From the NCBI RefSeq assembly GCF_000217815.1, contig NC_015707.1:1786014-1850013 (forward strand): DNA of 64,000 bases. The letters are read 5' to 3'. Under the pieces are notes generated by a model. The model was not told the DNA's origin, made no database searches, and saw nothing but the letters and a program-made list of their open reading frames with translations. The DNA is from Pseudothermotoga thermarum DSM 5069 (GTDB lineage: Bacteria; Thermotogota; Thermotogae; Thermotogales; DSM-5069). The translations under genes and the position numbers were made by a program. Shown piece by piece: positions 26,464-36,119 of this stretch (positions are counted from its first letter, which is position 1; every line of letters starts with the position of its first letter).

Positions 26464-27273
26464 ATGAAAAAACTCTACGTTGCAATAGCGATACTGATAA
26501 TACACTTAATTGTTGCCATTTTTGCGGATTTTATAGCTCCTTTTGATCCAAGAGAAATTGTGGATTTACCCTATCAACCCCCTTCGAAAGAGCATTGGCT
26601 TGGAACGGATAGGCTTGGAAGAGATATATTTTCACAACTCATACATGGTTCAAGATTGTCGATACTGATAGGAATCTCAGTTGGAGCACTCATGACTTTT
26701 CTTTCCACAATGATTGGTATGATGGCGGGGTATTACGGAGGAATTGTTGATAGGATTCTCTCCACGTTGACAGATGTGTTTCTAGTTATACCGAGACTTC
26801 CGTTGATGATAGTTATATCGGCTTATGTTAGAGTACGTGGGCCACTTGTGGTCATATTGGTTATAGCTCTAACAAGTTGGGGTGGAGGAGCAAGAATTAT
26901 AAGATCTCAGGTTCTTTCCTTGAAGAACAGAGATTTTGTTGCGGCACTAAAAGCAACAGGTGAAAGCGATTGGAGAATAATGTTTTTTGAAATGCTTCCA
27001 AATATGCTTTCCTTGCTGGCAGCGAACTTTTTCTCTGCGGTTTTGTATGGAATCCTAGGGGAAGCTTCCTTGTCATTCCTTGGATTAAGTGATGTAAGCA
27101 AAATAACATGGGGAACGATGCTTTATTGGGCTCAGTCTGCCAATGCGCTTTTAAACGGCATGTGGTATTGGGTTCTTGCACCTGGTGCCGCTATAGCAAG
27201 CCTTGGAACAGCCTTTGCCCTGTTGAACTTCTATGTCGACGAGATGACTAATCCAAGATTGCGTAAGTCTTGA
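26464..27273 (+). CDS. DppC/OppC-type ABC permease
   Basis: 269 residues. HWLGTDRLGRDIFSQLIHG after the first helix and the loop LKATGESDWRIMFFEMLPN, then GEASLSFLGL, are diagnostic for the DppC family. Partner of the preceding permease. ATG start, GGAGGG upstream. Confidence 0.92.
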   Translation: MKKLYVAIAILIIHLIVAIFADFIAPFDPREIVDLPYQPPSKEHWLGTDRLGRDIFSQLIHGSRLSILIGISVGALMTFLSTMIGMMAGYYGGIVDRILSTLTDVFLVIPRLPLMIVISAYVRVRGPLVVILVIALTSWGGGARIIRSQVLSLKNRDFVAALKATGESDWRIMFFEMLPNMLSLLAANFFSAVLYGILGEASLSFLGLSDVSKITWGTMLYWAQSANALLNGMWYWVLAPGAAIASLGTAFALLNFYVDEMTNPRLRKS

Positions 27274-27282
27274 GGTGATGAA

Positions 27283-28254
27283 ATGTTCAACAAAGTGTTA
27301 CTCGAAGTTCGAAATTTGGATGCGGGATATTTTAAGGGGAAAAAGTTTTATCATGCAGTTCGTGATTGTTCCTTTAAACTTTACAAAAATGATTTTTTAG
27401 GAATAGCAGGTGAGTCCGGTTGTGGTAAATCGACTCTGGCTTTAGCCATATTAAGGCTTCTTAAACCGCCAGGAAAAGTAATATCAGGACAGGTGATATT
27501 CGACGGAGTAGATTTATTTGAATTATCCGAAGAAGAATTAAGACAAAAAAGATGGGGCGAGTTCTCGCTTGTTACACAAAGTTCTATGAATTCCCTTAAT
27601 CCTGTACTTAAAATCAAAGATCAACTTCTTGATGTTTACCTTGAACACAGCAAGGAGAAAGACTTGGAAAAGGCAAATAAAAGGTTGTTTGAAGTTATGA
27701 GATTGGTGAACATAGATCCAAAATTTTTAAATTCCTATCCACACCAGCTTTCAGGTGGTATGCGTCAAAGAGTTGTAATAGCGATGGCTTTACTTTTTGC
27801 ACCAAAATTGATAGTGCTGGATGAACCGACAACAGCTCTGGATGTTATCGTTCAAAGATCAATAATCGAAGAATTTCAAGAACTTTTTGAGAAGATTGGA
27901 TTTTCGGCTATACTAATAACTCACGATATATCTCTTCTTTTCGAAATCACAAAACATATTGCAATAATGTACGCCGGAGAAATAGTTGAATATGGTCAAT
28001 CGCGAGAAGTTTTTGATGACCCTAAACATCCTTATACAAAAGCTCTTTTGCAGGCTATTCCAAGTATTTCTGGAGAATTAAAAGAGTACAAGAGCATACC
28101 TGGTAGACCACCGGATTTATCGAAGGAAATAGTCGGTTGTTCTTTTGTAGACAGATGCGAATATGCCTTTGAAAGGTGTGAAAAATTACATCCTCAGGTG
28201 ACTTTGGTTTCGGAAAGTGGTAGGTGGGTTAGATGCCATCTATACTCGAAGTAA
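27283..28254 (+). CDS. DppD/OppD-type ABC ATPase
   Basis: 323 residues with Walker A GESGCGKST, signature LSGGMRQRV, Walker B LIVLDEPTTALD, His switch ITHD, and the C-terminal oligopeptide-ATPase extension with cysteines (CSFVDRCEYAFERCEK) that in relatives holds an iron-sulfur cluster or zinc. ATG with GAGGTGATG upstream. The last 22 bases overlap the second ATPase gene. Confidence 0.93.
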   Translation: MFNKVLLEVRNLDAGYFKGKKFYHAVRDCSFKLYKNDFLGIAGESGCGKSTLALAILRLLKPPGKVISGQVIFDGVDLFELSEEELRQKRWGEFSLVTQSSMNSLNPVLKIKDQLLDVYLEHSKEKDLEKANKRLFEVMRLVNIDPKFLNSYPHQLSGGMRQRVVIAMALLFAPKLIVLDEPTTALDVIVQRSIIEEFQELFEKIGFSAILITHDISLLFEITKHIAIMYAGEIVEYGQSREVFDDPKHPYTKALLQAIPSISGELKEYKSIPGRPPDLSKEIVGCSFVDRCEYAFERCEKLHPQVTLVSESGRWVRCHLYSK

Positions 28255-29186
28255 AAGGACTTAAAAAGACTTTCACCATACGCAAAGGATTTAAGACATT
28301 CAAAGTGAAAGTACTTAGAGGTGTGGATTTAACTCTTTCGGAAAGAGAGATAGTTTCAATAGTTGGCGAAAGCGGTTCCGGTAAAACTACCCTTTTAAGA
28401 GTAATTGGACGCCTGTACAGTGAAGATGAAGGAGAAATAGTTTTATTTGGATCATCTTTACCAAAGAAATTCAAAAGGAAAGAAGAGCTGGATTTTAGAA
28501 GAAAGGTTCAAATAGTTTTCCAAGATCCTTTTTCATCTTTGAACCCTGTCAAAAAGGTTAAATACATATTGGAAAGGCCTCTTAAAATTTACGGGATAAA
28601 AGAAGAAAGGGAAATTCTAAGAAGAATCGAAGAAGCTTTGCAAGATGTTGAGCTCCTTCCACCAGAACTTTTTTTAAACAAGTATCCACATGAACTTTCC
28701 GGCGGGCAAAGACAAAGAGTAGCGTTTGCCCGCTCGATAATCACAAGGCCAAAAATAATTCTTGCTGACGAGCCGACCTCTATGCTGGATGTTTCTATAA
28801 AATCAAGTATCTTAAATCTCATACTCAAACTCCGGGAAGAACACGGAATAGCCTTCATTCATGTAACGCACGATTTAGCTTCAGCAAGGTACATTTCGGA
28901 CAAAATAATGGTTATGTATGCCGGAATGGTTTTGGAAGAGGGTGATGCAAAAGAGCTAGTTAGCAATCCTTTACATCCGTACACTCAGTTGTTGTTGAAA
29001 GCATTTCCAGATCCGAAATCACCAAGAAGTAAAATTGGAAATCTTGGTGAACCACCAAGTTTGATAGAGCCTCCGCCCGGTTGTCCGTTTGAACCAAGGT
29101 GTAAATATAGGCAAGAAAGATGTAAGAACTATGTTGAGTTGAAAAAATTCTCCAACAGGTTAATAAGATGTATTTTGTACGAATAA
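28233..29186 (+). CDS. DppF/OppF-type ABC ATPase
   Basis: 317 residues with Walker A GESGSGKTT, signature LSGGQRQRV, Walker B ILADEPTSMLD, and the C-terminal CPFEPRCKYRQERC segment. Works as a heterodimer with the upstream ATPase to power the DppBC channel. Last gene of the five-gene operon. No terminator is visible before the tRNA promoter. Confidence 0.93.
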   Translation: MPSILEVKGLKKTFTIRKGFKTFKVKVLRGVDLTLSEREIVSIVGESGSGKTTLLRVIGRLYSEDEGEIVLFGSSLPKKFKRKEELDFRRKVQIVFQDPFSSLNPVKKVKYILERPLKIYGIKEEREILRRIEEALQDVELLPPELFLNKYPHELSGGQRQRVAFARSIITRPKIILADEPTSMLDVSIKSSILNLILKLREEHGIAFIHVTHDLASARYISDKIMVMYAGMVLEEGDAKELVSNPLHPYTQLLLKAFPDPKSPRSKIGNLGEPPSLIEPPPGCPFEPRCKYRQERCKNYVELKKFSNRLIRCILYE

Positions 29187-29217
29187 AAAGTATTCTAGTA
29201 TTCTTTTGTTTTTTCTC

Positions 29218-29245
29218 TTGATTTTTTGGCTTGGTGTATTATAAT
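29218..29245 (+). promoter_or_regulatory. promoter of the tRNA pair
   Basis: TTGATT (29218-29223) and TATAAT (29240-29245), 16-base spacer, 23 bases upstream of tRNA-Ser. Confidence 0.65.
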
Positions 29246-29267
29246 GAAAATTGGTTTGGATGAAAGT

Positions 29268-29362
<95 letters not shown>

Positions 29363-29366
29363 GCTC

Positions 29367-29443
29367 GTGCCCGTAGCTCAGCTGGATAGAGCGCCAGACT
29401 GCGGATCTGGAGGTCGGGAGTTCAAATCTCCCCGGGCACGCCA
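29367..29443 (+). tRNA. tRNA-Arg (GCG)
   Basis: Acceptor stem GTGCCCG / CGGGCAC, discriminator G, encoded CCA, normal D and T arms (T loop TTCAAAT). The anticodon stem CCAGA / TCTGG encloses CTGCGGA, so the anticodon is GCG, read as Arg CGC/CGU. Most bacteria use ACG with inosine at this position instead. It starts four bases after tRNA-Ser and overlaps the 3' end of the antisense Ppx/GppA-like gene. Confidence 0.92.
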
Positions 29444-30271
29444 AGGTTGCGTTAGTCTTCCTGTTTTTTCTAGCATTCTTGCCACCGCATGTCTGTACCC
29501 TTTTGTTGAAACGATAACTTCTTTTGAAAGTTCGCATATTACGAAAGCCACGACTAAACCTGCGACCAACGTTCTTTCTCTTCCTTGTGGAATAATCTGC
29601 ATACTCTTTATTTCTTCAAGACTTTTGTTTTTCACCTTTTCAAAAACATTCAAAACATCCTTTTGTGTGATGGTTTCTCCATCCAAGCTTTTTAAGTCCC
29701 AACGTCCTTTCTTAAAAGCCGCAATTGCCACAAACGAGCCACCGACTGTGTAAACTTTTCCAAGGTCTTGAGAGATTTGTTCTTTCACATAAAATACGGC
29801 TTTCTCAAAATCTTTTGCCCCCGGCAAGGTTAGATCAAAGAGACTGTTCAAAACATGTGTTCCAAGCGGATAACTTTTGAAGGTATTTTTTCTTACTATT
29901 TCTAGACTTCCCCCACCAAGGTCAACCACCGTTATATCCATCTCAAAATTTGGGTCTATCGACATGTATGAGTACATGGCTTCCTCTTCTTCTGAAAGGA
30001 TATAACCGATTATACCAAACTCTTTGACCAAGGAATGGAAGAAGTCTGGATTTTCCCTAAAAACCGATGTTCCGAAAGCATAAGTTGGGCATGAAAAATT
30101 CGATTCATTCAAAGCTTTTGAAAGCGTTTGCTTTGCGATTTCGAAAGCTTTTTCTTGGTCTTTCATGAGTGATTTCAATCCAACTTCATAGACTTTTTCA
30201 AACAAAACTTTTTCTCCATCCAAGACCAATACTATAAAGGAATTCGAACCAAGATCTAACACTCTAATCAT
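29378..30271 (-). CDS. Ppx/GppA phosphatase-like protein
   Basis: About 297 residues. IRVLDLGSNSFIVLVLDG (phosphate 1 loop), ILSEEEEA and VVDLGGGSLEIV (phosphate 2) and the VGGSFVAIA segment mark the exopolyphosphatase/ppGppase family with the actin-like ATPase fold. ATG at 30271 follows GGTGATG; an earlier TTG lies in the -10 box (30295-30290). The last 22 or so codons are antisense to tRNA-Arg, giving the well-known spurious tail GDLNSRPPDPQSGALSS. The natural C terminus was probably near MLEKTG and its stop seems displaced or lost. Confidence 0.82.
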   Translation of the reverse strand: MIRVLDLGSNSFIVLVLDGEKVLFEKVYEVGLKSLMKDQEKAFEIAKQTLSKALNESNFSCPTYAFGTSVFRENPDFFHSLVKEFGIIGYILSEEEEAMYSYMSIDPNFEMDITVVDLGGGSLEIVRKNTFKSYPLGTHVLNSLFDLTLPGAKDFEKAVFYVKEQISQDLGKVYTVGGSFVAIAAFKKGRWDLKSLDGETITQKDVLNVFEKVKNKSLEEIKSMQIIPQGRERTLVAGLVVAFVICELSKEVIVSTKGYRHAVARMLEKTGRLTQPWRARGDLNSRPPDPQSGALSS

Positions 30272-30357
30272 CGTTTCATCACCAGGAAAATTATACAAAT
30301 CACAGTCTAGGATAAACCAAGCTTACCGTTGAAAAATTATTCAGGAGGAATAGGACT

Positions 30358-31311
30358 CTGGCTGAGCAAAAGGAAAAAAGAAGAGGCTTGAAAGGATTTT
30401 TCAAAGCATTTTTGATAGCCTTGTTCATAGGTTTTACGATATTGGTCTACGGTTATTTCATCTTTGAATACAACAGGTTGAAGGGCATAAACGTCCAACC
30501 TTTTGAAGGTTGGAGAAGTTATATTTCATATCTGCTTTCGAACACTCCATACGTTAATCGTTTTGTCAAATATGAGCCTTTGAAAATCTTGACCGTTGGA
30601 CAATACTTTGAAGAAAGCGCCCAAGCCACACTTGAAAGAGTCCAACAGCTTTTGGCTGAAATAAATGCCAAATCACAGCAACTGGTTTTGGATTTTCAAA
30701 CTTTGGAACTTTCAAGAAAAGCTGTTTTGGAACTCAGAAAATCTTGGGAAGAGAAAAATTTAGAGCTTGATATTTTGCTTCAAAGGCTGAGAATGCCTGA
30801 GGACATAAAGAAGATAAGCGAAACACTTAAAGAAGCTGATCCGGCAAATATAGCAAACGTTTTGGCGAGCGAGAATCTTTCAGCTACTTCTATAGCAACG
30901 GCACTGTTAGCACTTGATGCAGCAACAAGATCAGACATCATCGCTGAGCTTGGAAGAATTGACCCAGCCAAAGCAGCGGATGTTATCAACGAAATTGGAA
31001 GTGTTGAAAAAATTGTAAACGATTTGACCACACTCAGCGCAAACCTTGAAAAGAAAAGGCAACAGCTTGTAAGGCAGGAATCTGCTTTGATAGAGGCAGA
31101 AATTTTGAAAAAGTTGTTTTCTGAAGTTCTTAGAAACATGAGCGACGAGCAAATTCTTAAGATGATCGACACCCTTTCTTTGGACGAAACATCGGTCATG
31201 GTTATATTCTCACAACTTCCTGTTGAAAGAATCAAAGAGCTTTTAAAGCAGATACGCGATCAAAAACCTGAGCTGTTTGAAAAACTCGTTGTAAAGGGTG
31301 TGAGCTTGTGA
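30358..31311 (+). CDS. MotE-like flagellar protein
   Basis: An N-terminal membrane helix (FLIALFIGFTILVYGYFI), a long coiled coil (about residues 85-150) and a C-terminal helical MgtE-N/FliG-like region (ADPANIANVLASENLSATSI; QILKMIDTLSLDETSVMVIF) resemble MotE-type periplasmic helpers of flagellar motors. The TTG at 30388 is one base after AGAGG and unsuitable; the CTG at 30358 sits nine bases after GGAGG and gives AEQKEKRRG before the helix. CTG is thus the likely start. First gene of the flagellar operon. Confidence 0.7.
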   Translation: MAEQKEKRRGLKGFFKAFLIALFIGFTILVYGYFIFEYNRLKGINVQPFEGWRSYISYLLSNTPYVNRFVKYEPLKILTVGQYFEESAQATLERVQQLLAEINAKSQQLVLDFQTLELSRKAVLELRKSWEEKNLELDILLQRLRMPEDIKKISETLKEADPANIANVLASENLSATSIATALLALDAATRSDIIAELGRIDPAKAADVINEIGSVEKIVNDLTTLSANLEKKRQQLVRQESALIEAEILKKLFSEVLRNMSDEQILKMIDTLSLDETSVMVIFSQLPVERIKELLKQIRDQKPELFEKLVVKGVSL

Positions 31312-33365
31312 ACATGAACATTTTTGTAAAAGTTGCGGACCTTCAAAAAACTGAAAATCACGTTCAAGATACGACTTCAAAGTCGAAAAAACTTCCTTTT
31401 CATGTGGTGCTAGAGCTAGTTAAAGCCAAATTTTCAGCAAACGGGCAACAGGTTGCCTTTCAAAAGCTTTCAGTTTTAGACGAGCAACCTGCTCAGCAAA
31501 AAAAGACATTGCATAACGAACAGGATCAACTGTTGACAACAGATTTTGCAAAAACGCAAGTTGAAAAGTTGAGCAAAGACGACAAGCAAAATCAAATACC
31601 TTTAAAGTCTCAAAATGAATCTTTCAAAAAAGTCTCAAGTTTACCATTGACAGCTGATCTCAAGTCTGGCATCCAAAAGGTGGACAAACAAGCCGTTTTA
31701 AACGAAAAGCAAGAGCAACCATCTTCAAAACCCCAAATTAGCTCTTTCGAAAAAATTTCGAGTCAATCTTCGCCAACTGAACGCAAACTCGACATTCAAA
31801 AGGTGGACGGGCAGTTTGTTCAACAGAGCGATTCGTTGAATCACCTTGAAGACACAGTCCAAATTGTTGAAGACAAAAAAGGCAACTTCAAATTGATTCA
31901 AACAAACCAAGACATGGCCGTACAAAAAACACCAGAAAAGAAGGAGGTTCAACTGACCAAGGAAATTGCCTTTGAAAACAACTTGAACCAAAAAGATTCA
32001 AACACCTTTGTTGCCCATCTTTTGGCTCGTCAAGAAGTTGTAAATTCAAGCCAAAATCAAGTGAACATCAAAGTTGAGAAAAACCAACAAGCAAAGCCAT
32101 CAGGTGAAGAAACTTTGAAATCTTTGAACGCTTTTGTCAAAGTTCAAGCACATGAACAAAAACCAATAAGTGAGCATTCAAAACTTTCGGTGCAGGGACA
32201 AACTTTACTTTCAAATGAACACAAAAACATTTCTGACAAAAAGCAGGAAAATGCGATCTTTGAGGACGCATCAACCAATTTGCAGAAAAATTCTGTTCAA
32301 AACTTTCAAGAATTCGTTTTGCCTGTGAAGGAAACTTTGAACGATAAAATTTCTTCAAGTATTTTTGATAAGCATCAAAATAACCTTGTCAGTGAAAAAG
32401 TACAGAGTAACCTGCAAAGATCGTCAAAGAAAGAACCAGATACATTGACTTCATCGTTGAAAAATGCTGTGGAAACCAGCAAGATTGAGCTTACGGTTGT
32501 CGATCAAGCGAAAGTTGTTGAAATAGGTTCAAGAAATCTTCAAGCTTCAAGGATGGTGGAAAACCGCAAAGAAGTAAAAGTTACAGCCAACGAAAGTGCG
32601 TCGACTGAAAAACTGACAATAACCATAAAACAGGTTCAGATTGTTCTAAGAAATCTGGCTAAAGGTGTTGAAGAATACAAAAGCGAGTTTTCCCAGTACA
32701 GAAACTTGAAGAAAAAGATCCCGCAGAATTTGAAAGTATCAGAACCGATAAAGATAGAAAATCTGAAATTTGAAATAGCAAGAGACCTTAAGAAAGACAA
32801 ACCAACGGTTGAGGAGAAACCAATCTATTCAAAACTTGAACAAACTCAGAAAACCAAAGAACTAGCGGATGCAAAAATTGGAAAAAAGGTTTATGAAAAC
32901 GAGCAAACCATTGTTGAAGTTCGTCAGCTTCCAAGAACTTTGGAGACCATCGTGGCAAAAGTTGAACAGCAGCAAAAAGTCGACAACCTTACCACAATAG
33001 TTGAAACGATAAGGCAGATGAACAACGCATCGATCGAGAAAGCCTTTGTGGATCTCAGTCCACCGTCCCTTGGACGGCTTGAGATACAAATTGTAAAACA
33101 AGGTGAAACCTTAAACATTGTTTTCAAAGTTGCAAGCGATGAAGCAAAAGAGCTTTTGGAAAAAAGTTCGAAAGATCTTCTCTCAAGACTTTCAGCTGTT
33201 GGGTTCAAGGTGGAATCAATTGAAGTTAAAACAACTCCAAAGTTTGAGCAAGAACAACCTTTGCACGATAGAGAGCAAAATCAACAACACGAACAACACC
33301 ATCACCAAAGACAAAGAAAATGGCAAGAAAGTGAGGTGATGAGCGATGATAAACGCGATAAGTAA
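31308..33365 (+). CDS. fliK: flagellar hook-length control protein
   Basis: 685 residues. The N-terminal 430 are low-complexity, rich in Lys, Gln, Ser and Glu with recurring short pieces (for example FEKISS and FKKVSS; IQKVDKQ and IQKVDGQ). The C-terminal domain, about residues 560-640 (FVDLSPPSLGRLEIQIVKQG), matches the FliK C-terminal fold that switches export specificity when the hook is complete. A His/Gln-rich tail ends the protein. Position between the MotE-like gene and flgD supports the call. The start overlaps the upstream stop. Confidence 0.8.
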   Translation: MNMNIFVKVADLQKTENHVQDTTSKSKKLPFHVVLELVKAKFSANGQQVAFQKLSVLDEQPAQQKKTLHNEQDQLLTTDFAKTQVEKLSKDDKQNQIPLKSQNESFKKVSSLPLTADLKSGIQKVDKQAVLNEKQEQPSSKPQISSFEKISSQSSPTERKLDIQKVDGQFVQQSDSLNHLEDTVQIVEDKKGNFKLIQTNQDMAVQKTPEKKEVQLTKEIAFENNLNQKDSNTFVAHLLARQEVVNSSQNQVNIKVEKNQQAKPSGEETLKSLNAFVKVQAHEQKPISEHSKLSVQGQTLLSNEHKNISDKKQENAIFEDASTNLQKNSVQNFQEFVLPVKETLNDKISSSIFDKHQNNLVSEKVQSNLQRSSKKEPDTLTSSLKNAVETSKIELTVVDQAKVVEIGSRNLQASRMVENRKEVKVTANESASTEKLTITIKQVQIVLRNLAKGVEEYKSEFSQYRNLKKKIPQNLKVSEPIKIENLKFEIARDLKKDKPTVEEKPIYSKLEQTQKTKELADAKIGKKVYENEQTIVEVRQLPRTLETIVAKVEQQQKVDNLTTIVETIRQMNNASIEKAFVDLSPPSLGRLEIQIVKQGETLNIVFKVASDEAKELLEKSSKDLLSRLSAVGFKVESIEVKTTPKFEQEQPLHDREQNQQHEQHHHQRQRKWQESEVMSDDKRDK

Positions 33366-34005
33366 TCAAATGTACTTTCCAACTCAAACGACTAGAAAAC
33401 CTAGTAACACACTGGATAAGGATGCGTTCCTGTTGCTTTTGATAACCCAACTTAAAAACCAAAACCCGCTTGAGCCGATGGACAACAAAGATTTCATAGC
33501 CCAACTTGCACAGTTTTCAACGCTTGAACAGATAACCAACATGACGAAATCCATTGAAAAATTCTTAACACTTCAACAAGGAGCTCTTCAGGCGCAGGCA
33601 GCCTCTCTGATAGGCAAGTACGCTGTCGTTCAATCAGATGAAATAACGGTGAGCAACGGCGTTGCTGAAAGTATAATCTTTGAACTTGACGAAAGCGCAC
33701 CAGTAGTTGTTAGAATTTACGATTCAAATGGAAAACTTATCAAAGAAGTGACAAGTAATGTTCTTGAAAAGGGAACCCACGCGTTCCAGTGGGATGGAAG
33801 AGATAGCACAGGCTTACCTGTAGCCGATGGAACTTACAAATACGCCGTTTACAAGATCAATTCCGATGGTTCAGAGACAATTATAAGTGGTGTGGATGGT
33901 GGAAAAATTGAATCGGTGAAGTTTAAGAACAACCAGATTTACGTTTACATCAATGGTAAAGAATATCCGCTCGCATCGGTTGTCGAGATTGCTCAGGAGG
34001 GGTGA
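33346..34005 (+). CDS. flgD: flagellar hook capping protein
   Basis: 219 residues. The N terminus has LDKDAFLLLLITQLKNQNPL and DNKDFIAQLAQFSTLEQ, the FlgD hallmark. The C-terminal part has FlgD Ig-like (FAWDGRD-type) and tudor-like segments: AFQWDGRDSTGLPVADGTY. It caps the growing hook for FlgE assembly. ATG with GAGGTGATG upstream, starting inside the fliK end. Confidence 0.92.
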   Translation: MINAISNQMYFPTQTTRKPSNTLDKDAFLLLLITQLKNQNPLEPMDNKDFIAQLAQFSTLEQITNMTKSIEKFLTLQQGALQAQAASLIGKYAVVQSDEITVSNGVAESIIFELDESAPVVVRIYDSNGKLIKEVTSNVLEKGTHAFQWDGRDSTGLPVADGTYKYAVYKINSDGSETIISGVDGGKIESVKFKNNQIYVYINGKEYPLASVVEIAQEG

Positions 34006-34011
34006 ACTGGT

Positions 34012-35883
34012 ATGATGCGCTCGATGTTCAGTGGTGTTTCGGGAATGAGAAACTTTCAATACGCACTTGATGTTGTGAGTAACAATATTTCAAATGTCAA
34101 CACCGTTGGATTTAAAGGCTCAAGGGTGACATTTCAAACGGCACTTTCCCAAACTTTGAAAGCTGCAAGAAGTCCACAGAACAACGTTGGTGGAACAAAT
34201 CCGATTCAAATAGGACTTGGTTCTCAGCTTGCCACAGTTGACAAAATCATGACACAAGGATCATTTGAAAACACTGGAAGAACCCTTGACCTTGCCATTC
34301 AGGGTGACGGATTTTTTGTGATATCCAACGGTACTCAGTACTTTTACACAAGATCTGGTGCATTTGACGTTGACACAAACGGAACGCTTATACACTCTTC
34401 AACAGGTTTGAAAGTGCAAGGTTGGAGAGCAGTTCAAGATCCAACGACAGGAAAAAGGTATGTTGACACAAACCAACCGATAGGTGATATCGTGATAGGT
34501 GCGGGTTTGACAATGCCAGCTAGAGCAACAACTGCAGCAGCTTTGGCTGGTAATTTGCAGTCAAATGTTGGACCGCTACCGTTTTCTATGACGGTTACCG
34601 ATAGCTCCACAAACACGAACTACACGGTTAGGTTTACTTTCGAAAAAACAAGCGCTGATTTTGTGAGACAAAACGGTCCATTCGGAAGTACACAAAGCTA
34701 TACGTGGGAGCTCAGAAACGAACAGAATCAACTCACAGAAGTTGGATTCATTGAATTCAACGAGTTTGGTAGGGTCGTAAGGTCGGGAACAGCTTTCAAA
34801 GTGACACCAGCCAGCGCTGGACAGATTGATGAAGGTGATTTTACGTCGAGCTTTGAGGATGGAAATTATTATGTCATAATCAAAAATTCTGATGGCGAGA
34901 TCATTTACGAAGGTCTAACAACAGTAACAGGAGGTAATTTCACAATCTCAGATCCTGATATCCTTAACACAGAAGAATACTTTGTCATCTTTGGTAACGA
35001 AAGTGCGGGAGATGAAATCACCATCGCTGGGGATGCTACGATTTCAATCCCCACCGCAGGTGAGCCAAGGTTTTATGAATCGGATAATCCATCCAACATG
35101 ACTGTACTTCAATATCAAAGCCCAAAGTACATTACGTCTGTTCAAGTTTACGATTCACTCGGAAATCCATACACGCTGTATCTTGAACTTACAAGAATCG
35201 GCCAGTTTGGTGATATGAAAAACGCTTGGCTTTGGAGAGCTTACACGGCAAGTGGCGAGCCAATAACTTACATTGATGCAAGTAATAATACAGGTTATGT
35301 CGGAGGAATCATAAACTTTAACGAATCTGGCAGACTTCAAAGTTTGTATGGAGTAAAATGGGATGGATCAAATTTAACCTTGGGAAACGTTGAACTTCGC
35401 ACAATTCAGTTTAACGCTAATCATATGGGTGATAGTGTTGTAACCATCAATCTTGATTTTACGGCTTTGACTCAGTTTGCAGGTTCAAGTTCTGCATCTT
35501 TTGTTTATCAAAACGGTAATCCGCTTGGCTATCTTCAGTCTTTTGCGATCAACGAAAATGGTGAAATAATAGGAACTTTCAGCAATGGTTTGACGGATAT
35601 TCTTGGACAAGTTGCACTTGCCATTTTCAACAACCCGGCTGGTTTGACTGAGGTTGGAAACTCTTTGTACACTGTATCGGCAAACAGTGGCTTACATTTG
35701 ATAGGTGCGGCTGGAACTGGTGGCAGAGGAACTTTGATACCAGGTGCTTTGGAGATGTCCAACGTCGATTTGGCTGAGGAATTTGCAAGAATGATAATAG
35801 CTCAACGTGGCTTTCAAGCGAACGCAAGAGTTATAACAACGGCTGATACAATTCTTGGAGAAGTAGTTGCGTTGAGGAGGTAA
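34012..35883 (+). CDS. flgE: flagellar hook protein
   Basis: 623 residues, longer than the roughly 400 of enteric FlgE, with extra surface domains in the middle. N-terminal D0 (MFSGVSGMRNFQYALDVVSN; NISNVNTVGFKGSR) and the C-terminal D0 (LEMSNVDLAEEFARMIIAQR, then GFQANARVI) are typical. Forms the hook polymer. GGAGGGG upstream of ATG. Confidence 0.94.
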   Translation: MMRSMFSGVSGMRNFQYALDVVSNNISNVNTVGFKGSRVTFQTALSQTLKAARSPQNNVGGTNPIQIGLGSQLATVDKIMTQGSFENTGRTLDLAIQGDGFFVISNGTQYFYTRSGAFDVDTNGTLIHSSTGLKVQGWRAVQDPTTGKRYVDTNQPIGDIVIGAGLTMPARATTAAALAGNLQSNVGPLPFSMTVTDSSTNTNYTVRFTFEKTSADFVRQNGPFGSTQSYTWELRNEQNQLTEVGFIEFNEFGRVVRSGTAFKVTPASAGQIDEGDFTSSFEDGNYYVIIKNSDGEIIYEGLTTVTGGNFTISDPDILNTEEYFVIFGNESAGDEITIAGDATISIPTAGEPRFYESDNPSNMTVLQYQSPKYITSVQVYDSLGNPYTLYLELTRIGQFGDMKNAWLWRAYTASGEPITYIDASNNTGYVGGIINFNESGRLQSLYGVKWDGSNLTLGNVELRTIQFNANHMGDSVVTINLDFTALTQFAGSSSASFVYQNGNPLGYLQSFAINENGEIIGTFSNGLTDILGQVALAIFNNPAGLTEVGNSLYTVSANSGLHLIGAAGTGGRGTLIPGALEMSNVDLAEEFARMIIAQRGFQANARVITTADTILGEVVALRR

Positions 35884-35891
35884 TTTGAAGT

Positions 35892-36107
35892 ATGATTTGG
35901 CTTACCAACCTTCGTGGTAAGCCCTTTGTGCTGAATGCTGAAATGATAGAAACAATCGAAGCTTTGCCGGATACAACTATCACACTTTTTAACGGAAGAA
36001 AGTACATAGTTCGCGAAACTGTCGAAGAGGTTATTTCAAAGGTGATAGAATACAAAAGACAGGCATATCCTGTTCTTGATATCTTGAAATATCTTCCAAG
36101 ACAGTAG
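35892..36107 (+). CDS. flbD: FlbD-family flagellar protein
   Basis: 71 residues: MIWLTNLRGKPFVLNAEMIE, then TTITLFNGRKYIVRETVEEV, the FlbD family pattern seen between flgE and motA in many Gram-positive and Thermotogales operons. A motility role is inferred from conservation; the biochemical function is unknown. Confidence 0.88.
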   Translation: MIWLTNLRGKPFVLNAEMIETIEALPDTTITLFNGRKYIVRETVEEVISKVIEYKRQAYPVLDILKYLPRQ

Positions 36108-36119
36108 GCAGGTGGTTCC

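Noticed and set aside
31308-33365. Horizontal origin of the long low-complexity gene
   Set aside because: Skewed composition is normal for FliK linkers, and its position and C-terminal domain fit the flagellar operon.
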